Shown piece after piece: positions 58,605-64,000 of a stretch of 64,000 bases of DNA. Source of the DNA: VXNE01 sp965205735 (lineage in GTDB: Bacteria; Pseudomonadota; Gammaproteobacteria; Pseudomonadales; Azotimanducaceae); contig OZ242179.1 in the NCBI GenBank assembly GCA_965205735.1, positions 806,001 through 870,000 of the forward strand, written 5' to 3'. The first letter of the stretch is position 1; every line of letters starts with the position of its first letter. A model generated the notes under the pieces. That model did no database searches and had not been told where the DNA came from. It saw nothing but the letters and a program-made list of their open reading frames with translations. Position numbers and translations under genes: made by a program.

Positions 58605-58890
58605 GCCTGGAGCCTGGATGAAGAGGACTATTCAATGCTGTATATAATATCAGGTTATGCATCCTTTATCATTGTTTTTATTAGATATTGTTATGGAAAC
58701 CATCCGACGAAGCCTTGTCAGACTGAAGCGCCTCTATCCGACATTTGACTCCGGAAGAAAGACGCCACTGCGTGCCGTTCTGCGGCGCAGGCTGCTAGGT
58801 GATGGCCGCCCGGATCAGGTTAGGCGTGTCCTGTGTTGCCGCCGTTGTTACTATCGGAGCACCCTTGCTACCTGATGGAGACCAACCCAA
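58605..58890. other. Intergenic region between HNH and nuclease-like genes
   Basis: This 286-bp stretch contains an AT-rich part (58636-58695) that probably holds divergent promoters. A GGAG at 58877-58880 serves the TTG start at 58891. A small frame at 58657-58875 is not supported. Confidence 0.4.
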
Positions 58891-60132
58891 TTGGACGCGC
58901 TCGACGGCATGTACGGAGATCTGATTCGCCTCGATCCCGTCGGCTCCTCACAATCCCAGCCCCTCAAACGAATCCCGCTCGGTACGTCGGCGGCAAGTGG
59001 TGGTGTCGACGAGGCAACGCTCCGCGATCTTCTTTTCCTCCATCCTCAAAGCCTGCCCATACCGGCCATCGACGCGGCATACGGCGGCGCAATCGCTGTG
59101 TGCAAGGAGTTGTCAACGCCGGCGGGCTATGTGGATGCGCTGTATGTGAATGCACACGGACGACTCACCTTGGCGGAGTTCAAGCTCTGGCGAAATCCGC
59201 AGGCTCGTCGAGAGGTGATCGGCCAGATCCTTGACTACACGCAGGAACTCGCGTCCTGGGGTTATGAAGATTTGCAACGAGAGGTTTCAAGGAGGCTTGG
59301 GAAACGGGGTAACGTTCTTTACGAATTGATACGGGAAGGCTCGCCTGAAACGGACGAAGCAGCGTTCGTGGACAACGTGGAGCGCTACCTCAGACGGGGT
59401 GAGTTCCTTCTGCTGATTATCGGCGATGGCATCCGCGAGGGCGTCGGGAAAATCGTCGACTTCGTCCAGCGACATTCCGGGTTGCACTTCCAGCTTGCCC
59501 TGGTCGAAGCGGCCCTGTACCGGGACAGCGATGACCGAATCGTCGTGCAGCCCCGCGTTCTTGCACGTACCGAGATCGTCGAACGAATTGTCGTCGAGAG
59601 CGGCGCCCCAATGGATGCTCCGGAGGAAGCGGAACAGGAGGATGTCCTTTCCGATATGGAGCAGGAAAACCTCCGCTTCTGGTCAAGGGTGGTGGACGAC
59701 TTTCGCTTTTCCGACGTCACCGTCGAAGAACCAACGGAGACCAAGGGATCGTCAGTCTTTATTCCCGTGAGCAACACAGCGTTAGGTGGCCGGGGTATGT
59801 TCTTCGGGGCATACCTGTATAGACGTGAATCCCTTGTCGGCTGCTACCTCGGATGCAGGAAGGGGCAGTTGCGGGAAGGCCGCATCCACGAGCGCCTACG
59901 GGACTCAGTAGAGGAACTGCGGCGTGAAGCGGGAGACGACCTCCGAGTCTGGAACATCTCTGTTGGTCGCCCTCGCATCGGGTTCCAGCGTAAGACTTCT
60001 CTACCATTCCCTGCCGACGGAGACGATTCGCGAGAGTTCGACGAGGCGGTCGGATGGATGCGGGATCGCCTGGACAAGCTCGTCAGCACTCTGAACCCAC
60101 GGCTCCAGCGCATGATGTCGGAAGGAGACTGA
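58891..60132 (+). CDS. Predicted PD-(D/E)XK-type nuclease protein
   Basis: This 413-residue protein has an N-terminal nuclease-like core: VDALYVNAHGRLTLAEFKLW with D ... ExK, followed by RNPQARREVIGQILDYTQEL, as in NucS/DUF91-like domains. The middle has GEFLLLIIGDGIREGVGKIV and VDFVQRHSGLHFQLALVEAA; the C-terminal third resembles DUF4268-like parts (FFGAYLYRRESLVGCYLGCR, WMRDRLDKLVSTLNPRLQRM). TTG 58891 has GGAG ten bases upstream. Defence or repair function is inference. Its 3' end is repeated at 61100. Confidence 0.7.
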   Translation: MDALDGMYGDLIRLDPVGSSQSQPLKRIPLGTSAASGGVDEATLRDLLFLHPQSLPIPAIDAAYGGAIAVCKELSTPAGYVDALYVNAHGRLTLAEFKLWRNPQARREVIGQILDYTQELASWGYEDLQREVSRRLGKRGNVLYELIREGSPETDEAAFVDNVERYLRRGEFLLLIIGDGIREGVGKIVDFVQRHSGLHFQLALVEAALYRDSDDRIVVQPRVLARTEIVERIVVESGAPMDAPEEAEQEDVLSDMEQENLRFWSRVVDDFRFSDVTVEEPTETKGSSVFIPVSNTALGGRGMFFGAYLYRRESLVGCYLGCRKGQLREGRIHERLRDSVEELRREAGDDLRVWNISVGRPRIGFQRKTSLPFPADGDDSREFDEAVGWMRDRLDKLVSTLNPRLQRMMSEGD

Positions 60133-60270
60133 CTAACCAACTCCGATTCGCACACGACACGATTCCAGCCCCGCCACGCTTAGCCGGGTCGCAAACATCG
60201 TTTCCGCACTATCTGAAAATGCGAAAATGCCCATCTTTCACGGATCAGTTTGCGGTAGCCGATCAATAGA

Positions 60271-61095
60271 ATGAATGAAGCGCATCGACGAGTTGCGTCC
60301 AAGAAAGTGCGAAAGATGCCCAAATCGGATTGGATCGAGCTGCTTGAGGGGAAGCCGGAGGCTAATCGTGCGTCTTCGATCCGCCTCGACGATGCGCAGA
60401 TCTGCTTCGAACTCGGCGATAAGGTGCGGTTTTTCAACGCCGACGGCGGCAGCCTGACTGGCATTGTCGAGAAGCTCAACCCGAAGCGCGCCAGGGTGCG
60501 GCGCGGCGCCGATGTCTGGGTCGTGCCCTACGCTGGGCTCGACCACCTATCCGGCGCCACGGCCAGAGACCGCCGGACACGCGTTACGCGGCTGAAGGAG
60601 GTCGCGGCCCAGGCGCGCGAGCTTATGGACCGGCACGGGCTCGGGGAGTGGACCCTGCGTTTCACCGCAGCCCAGAAGAAGCTGGGCGAATGCCGCCAAC
60701 GGCAGAATCTTATCCTTCTCAGCCGGACACACGCAGTGAACGGCCCGCCTGGGCAGGTCACCGACACCATCCTCCACGAGATCGCCCACGCCCTCGCCGG
60801 ACCCGGGGCCGGGCACGGACCCACCTGGAAGGCCATCGCCAGCCGGCTCGGTGCTACACCCAGGTCGTGCGCGCCTGAGAGCGCCGAGGCACGCCTTGGC
60901 CGGGAAGCCGTCAAGGCAAAATTCCGCACCGGCGATACCGTCTCCTTTATCGGTGGGGAAGCCTTCCGAACAGGCGTCATCGTTCGCATGAACCCTAAGC
61001 GCGCCAAGGTGAAATGCGGCGACGTCATGTGGTCGGTGCCCTACGCCAAGCTTGGCGCGACCCGCTCCCTCGACCGCGATTCGCTTGACGCCTGA
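60271..61095 (+). CDS. SprT-like zinc metalloprotease with two flanking GDxV...VPY domains
   Basis: The 274-residue protein has a central SprT-like domain (about residues 100-205): QARELMDRHGLGEWTLRFTA, QKKLGECRQRQNLILLSRTH and the zinc motif HEIAHALAG with downstream GAGHGPTWKAIASRLG. It is bracketed by two related beta domains: LGDKVRFFNADGGSLTGIVE, LNPKRARVRR, WVVPYAGL before it, and TGDTVSFIGGEAFRTGVIVR, MNPKRAKVKC, WSVPYAKL after it. SprT proteins cleave proteins crosslinked to DNA in eukaryotes; this small form is uncharacterised. ATG 60271 is used; ATG 60316 is an alternative. Confidence 0.8.
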   Translation: MNEAHRRVASKKVRKMPKSDWIELLEGKPEANRASSIRLDDAQICFELGDKVRFFNADGGSLTGIVEKLNPKRARVRRGADVWVVPYAGLDHLSGATARDRRTRVTRLKEVAAQARELMDRHGLGEWTLRFTAAQKKLGECRQRQNLILLSRTHAVNGPPGQVTDTILHEIAHALAGPGAGHGPTWKAIASRLGATPRSCAPESAEARLGREAVKAKFRTGDTVSFIGGEAFRTGVIVRMNPKRAKVKCGDVMWSVPYAKLGATRSLDRDSLDA

Positions 61096-61099
61096 ACTT

Positions 61100-61388
61100 C
61101 TGGAATCGGATGCGGGAAGGGACAGCTACGCGAGAGGCGTATCTACGAACGCATACGAGACTCGGTAGAGGAGTTGCATCCTGAAGTGGGAGACGACCTC
61201 GTCTGAACTAATCATGGTGGTCGCCCTCGCATCGGGTTCCAGCGCAGGACATCTTTACCATTCCCTGCCGATGGAAACGGCTCCCGAGAGTTCGCGAGGC
61301 GGTCAGATGGATGCGGGAGCGCTTAGATAGGCTCGTCAGCACCTTCAATCCACGACTTCAGCGCATTCTGTCGGAAGGAGACTGACTG
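61100..61388 (+). repeat. Degenerate copy of the 3' end of the nuclease-like gene
   Basis: From GCGGGAAGGGACAGCTACGC onwards this matches 59850-60135 with many small indels (for example CGAACGCATACGAGACTCGG for CGAGCGCCTACGGGACTCAG, and both ending TCGGAAGGAGACTGACT). The SprT-like gene is therefore enclosed by a full and a worn copy of the same gene end. Confidence 0.85.
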
Positions 61389-61805
61389 ACGACGGCGCAC
61401 TTGGACGAACTTCTCGCATCCGGCGGGTGTATTTCCGTGCCATGGTCGCAAATGGCAGGAAAACGTAACCGAGCAAACGAGGCCGTCCTGGACTTTCACC
61501 GCTTAATGGGGTGGCGGAACTCGGCTCCGGTCGAGGTCAGATCGTGGACCCAGTACTGATTTCTCTCCCCAACATTGGCGACGCTGTTTCGCAAGCGGGC
61601 GTTTCGAGGTGTACTTGTCCGTTGCGTGACTTTCCGGTTGCCTTGGATTTTCAAAGGAGGATCCGATAGATCAGCGTAGAGAATTGGTGGTCTGCCTGGA
61701 GAATCCCATGAATCACCCAACGACCTGTTTGGCACCGCAGCCGTCCCCTCGCCCGTGGCTGATATCGCGTGTAGCATCTCCGCGATCGACTCGGGTGATT
61801 GGTAC
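61389..61805. other. Stretch without a supported gene
   Basis: Nothing recognisable was seen. A minus-strand frame at 61496-61984 overlaps the acetyltransferase and lacks motifs. The bases just before 61806 should contain the acetyltransferase promoter. Confidence 0.35.
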
Positions 61806-62231
61806 ATGGCGACTCTCGACATTCGACCGTTCGACACCGCCGACGAGGCGGCGGTTGTCGCTCTATGGCACGCCTGCGGCCTAGTGGTGCCTTGGAACGA
61901 CCCGGTGCGGGACATCCACCGTAAACTCCGCGTCCAGCGCGAGCTGTTCCTCGTCGGCATCACGGGCAGGCAGCTCGGAGCCACAGTGATGGCTGGCTAC
62001 GAGGGCCATCGCGGGTGGATTAACTACCTCGCCGTGTCTCCGGACCATCGTCGGCAGGGTTTCGGACGCCGCATGATGGACGCTGCGGAGGAGCGCCTGC
62101 GCGCCTTGGGCTGCCCCAAGATCAACCTGCAGATCAGGAGGTCGAATACCGGGGCAGTGGACTTCTATCGATCGCTCGGGTTCGGCGAGGACGACTCGAT
62201 AAGCATGGGCAAACGGCTGGTGAACGACTAG
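61806..62231 (+). CDS. ypeA: GNAT family N-acetyltransferase, YpeA-like
   Basis: This 141-residue protein reads LDIRPFDTADEAAVVALWHA, CGLVVPWNDPVRDIHRKL, INYLAVSPDHRRQGFGRRMM (acetyl-CoA-binding R/Q-x-x-G-x-G), and LGCPKINLQIRRSNTGAVDF with YRSLGF. This is the YpeA subgroup of single-domain acetyltransferases of unknown substrate. ATG 61806 gives the natural start; the frame upstream to 61755 is not conserved. Confidence 0.88.
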   Translation: MATLDIRPFDTADEAAVVALWHACGLVVPWNDPVRDIHRKLRVQRELFLVGITGRQLGATVMAGYEGHRGWINYLAVSPDHRRQGFGRRMMDAAEERLRALGCPKINLQIRRSNTGAVDFYRSLGFGEDDSISMGKRLVND

Positions 62232-62396
62232 CAATCCGGCGTGTCACCCGAGACCATTGCTGCAAACCCGACCAAGCCCTTTCCGAAGACGCCTGACGTT
62301 GCAGGGCCGCGTTCGCCGCACGCTAACCCCTGACACAATGACCGCCTGAACAATTGCTTGACACAAAGGGCGAATAAGAACAAGAGGACCCACGCG

Positions 62397-62645
62397 TTGA
62401 AACCCGCATTGATTTTCGACCTGGATGGAACGTTACTGACATCAACCCAATCCGTACACCCAGAGACGTCTGTATCTCTGTTGACATGCGCAAGACTTGG
62501 TTTCGTCCTCGTCATCGCAACCGCCCGTCCCATTCGGGCAGTGGAACGTTTTGTAGCAGAGCAACTATTAGCACAGACGGCAACAATTACCTTGAACGGT
62601 GCAGTCACCTATCCTAAAGGACCACACAGTAAACCGATTTTGAAC
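62397..62645 (+). pseudogene. HAD-family hydrolase (Cof-type), N-terminal part only
   Basis: A TTG at 62397 begins LKPALIFDLDGTLLTSTQSV with the DxD nucleophile motif; TCARLGFVLVIATARPIRAV (motif II T) and QTATITLNGAVTYPKG follow. At about 62645 the frame runs into the 3' end of hipA on the other strand, so motifs III and IV are missing. Its base composition is lower in GC than its neighbours, suggesting transfer from another source. Confidence 0.7.
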
Positions 62646-62659
62646 GAGGAAAACGGCCT

Positions 62660-63970
62660 TCACGCCCGCCGCGCACCCAACGCAAGCAGATGCGTCTTCG
62701 CGATGCGTCCCACGTCCTCAGACGCCACCCCGGCTTGTGCAGCGAACCGCGGCCAATCCGCGACGGCCGAGACCACCTCGTCCACGATGCGGTCGGCGGC
62801 CGGCTTCTTCAGCCCTGAAGTCATCGCGAAACGGAGCAGGTCAGCCCGCTCGAATCCCGATCGCTTGCCCGCCACGCTCATCTGGTGTTCGGCCGTCCAT
62901 TCGCCGGACGGGTTGTAGGCGTAGGCCATGTCATAGGCCGGCGCCAGGCGCCACAAGCCGCTCCGGTCCATCAGGAACGAGATGTTCTTGACGTGGTCGT
63001 CCTGATTCCGGGCAACAACGTTGAACACCGTCCGGCGATACTGCTTTTCTACTGCCGCCATGCCCAGCCGGAGGCCGACAATCGTCTCGATTGCCTGCTC
63101 GTACGCATAGGCACCCGGCAAGTTGTAGTCGAAGTGCCGCAGCGCGCCCAGCGATTGCATGTGCATCTTGCGGCCGTTCGCGTCTCGGTCGAACCGCCGC
63201 GTCATGAAGTGGCTGCGCCCGTCCTCGTGGTGTAGCCGGCACGCCGACATCTCGACCCCCGCCGCCCGCGCCATCAGGGAATACGCGTACTCGATTCGGC
63301 CGAAGCCGAGCGAATCGACCAGGTCCCGGTCACGATAGTTAGTGACCCCGTCGAACTTGAGAATCCAGTGTTCGAACCCGGCTGCCGTGTCCACCTGGCC
63401 GGATCGGAACTCGCCAGTCTTCGGGTTCCAGGCGAGAACGGCTTTCGCGCGGGCACCACCGGCCGAGGTTCCGACGCTGAGGATGTCCTCAAGCGCCGCC
63501 TGGTCGTTGCCGCCACCCAGCCGTCCCGCCCGCCCGTCCCGCTCTCGCAGAACGCGATTCGCCAGGTCTACCAGCTGCGCGATCTCGATAGCGGATCGTT
63601 GGCCCCGCCCGCGAATCGCAGGCTGAAACTCGAGCGCGCCGATGCCGCAGGTCCCTATGTAGCACAGCCGGTCCACCGGACTGAACGACTCGGCGCTGCG
63701 TCCCGTCTCGGCCAGCCAGACGTCGATCAGGGCGCTACCGAAGCTGTCCGGCAGCGCGTCCGCCAAGAGGCCCGGCAGGCCCTTGAACGCATCACGGCCA
63801 ATCGCAGGGAACACGTACGGTGCCTCCCGCACCGGCATGACCACCGGAGAAAGCTCGATGCGAGCCGCAACGAAAGCTGGGTCGTATTGAAAGACGCCGA
63901 CGGTGCGCGCATCGTCCCAAGACACGGCACCGATCCGACGGCCCCAGAGGTTGACGCTCGCGTCAGTCAC
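62660..63970 (-). CDS. hipA: HipA family Ser/Thr kinase toxin
   Basis: The 436-residue protein has the HipA layout: a DARTVGVFQYDPAFVAARIE N-domain, the P-loop-like SVGTSAGGARAKAVLAWNP, the catalytic loop VVARNQDDHVKNISFLMD (D and N) and a DFG-like LAPAYDM. HipA phosphorylates glutamyl-tRNA synthetase or another target and arrests growth; HipB neutralises it. A GTG start at 63970 overlaps the end of the upstream hipB-like frame. Motifs and length are complete, so the module may be functional. Confidence 0.9.
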   Translation of the reverse strand: MTDASVNLWGRRIGAVSWDDARTVGVFQYDPAFVAARIELSPVVMPVREAPYVFPAIGRDAFKGLPGLLADALPDSFGSALIDVWLAETGRSAESFSPVDRLCYIGTCGIGALEFQPAIRGRGQRSAIEIAQLVDLANRVLRERDGRAGRLGGGNDQAALEDILSVGTSAGGARAKAVLAWNPKTGEFRSGQVDTAAGFEHWILKFDGVTNYRDRDLVDSLGFGRIEYAYSLMARAAGVEMSACRLHHEDGRSHFMTRRFDRDANGRKMHMQSLGALRHFDYNLPGAYAYEQAIETIVGLRLGMAAVEKQYRRTVFNVVARNQDDHVKNISFLMDRSGLWRLAPAYDMAYAYNPSGEWTAEHQMSVAGKRSGFERADLLRFAMTSGLKKPAADRIVDEVVSAVADWPRFAAQAGVASEDVGRIAKTHLLALGARRA

Positions 63971-64000
63971 GCGATTCCTCGCCCCACGACCAGGGTGCTA
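63967..64000 (-). CDS. hipB: HipB-type antitoxin, C-terminal end (partial)
   Basis: The frame upstream of hipA ends ...STLVVGRGIA with TGA overlapping the hipA GTG (GTGA). Only ten codons are in the window. Position and overlap are those of hipB; no domain can be seen. Confidence 0.4.
   Translation of the reverse strand, partial: STLVVGRGIA

Noticed and set aside
58657..58875. Small plus-strand frame before the nuclease gene
   Set aside because: There is no ribosome-binding site, the frame is Arg-rich and no homology is recognised.

Overview
The window is GC-rich (above 60% by eye) bacterial DNA that reads as a pseudomonad-type proteobacterium, most likely a gammaproteobacterium. Supporting signs are a 4.5S SRP RNA next to tRNA-Ser(GGA), a YdbS/YdbT pair, a YejA-like binding protein and an NDUFA9-like protein. 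The many phytanoyl-CoA dioxygenases, sulfatases, amidohydrolases and a GH109-type protein recall marine or host-associated lineages; that habitat is inference. About a third of recognisable genes are broken (frameshifts, truncations, chimeric joins), as in a genome losing genes while carrying many short mobile elements.

Region by region. 0.4-2.1 kb: an IS256-family element abutting a DUF4338 (DruA-like) remnant. 2.1-2.8 kb: two tandem promoter-ffs-tRNA-Ser(GGA) cassettes; the first tRNA carries a 90-nt four-hairpin insertion inside its T-loop. A third cassette with the same insertion lies at 21 kb and a decayed piece at 35.2 kb. 3-16 kb: a defence and toxin-antitoxin area with an ApeA-like HEPN protein, a DUF6615-like/DUF5131 pair with a truncated TcmP, DUF2188, PD-(D/E)XK-like proteins, COG3636 and HigA-like antitoxins, an Xre/RES pair with a broken toxin, and BrnT/BrnA. 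16-28 kb: two secreted amidohydrolases, YdbS/YdbT, an AAA ATPase, frameshifted dioxygenase genes and two identical-length TA-flanked MITEs. 27.8 kb: a tRNA-Asn 3' stub, possibly an island edge. 28-34 kb: small metabolic and membrane genes, another HTH/PIN pair (toxin truncated) and GFA and methyltransferase pseudogenes.

33.7-45.5 kb is a better preserved catabolic stretch: sulfatase, GH109/Gfo-Idh protein, transaldolase, SDR, TauD-type dioxygenase, an AbiE toxin-antitoxin pair, VOC protein and aldo/keto reductase. The sulfatase, GH109-like protein, transaldolase and SDR could act together on sulfated amino-sugars or sugar acids, with the DgoD-like dehydratase at 50 kb in a related path; this is inference. 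45.6-47.1 kb holds a RAYT transposase with flanking repeats. 47-56 kb has a YejA-like protein, DgoD-like dehydratase, LLM oxidoreductase, NDUFA9-like protein and DUF1428. 56.5-64 kb has a third MITE giving a DUF222-HNH protein its stop codon, a nuclease-like protein, a SprT-like metalloprotease with two matching flanking domains, a GNAT acetyltransferase, a HAD fragment and HipA with the end of HipB.

No CRISPR array, rRNA or replication origin was seen. The strongest candidate for something undescribed is the structured T-loop insertion in the tRNA-Ser genes.
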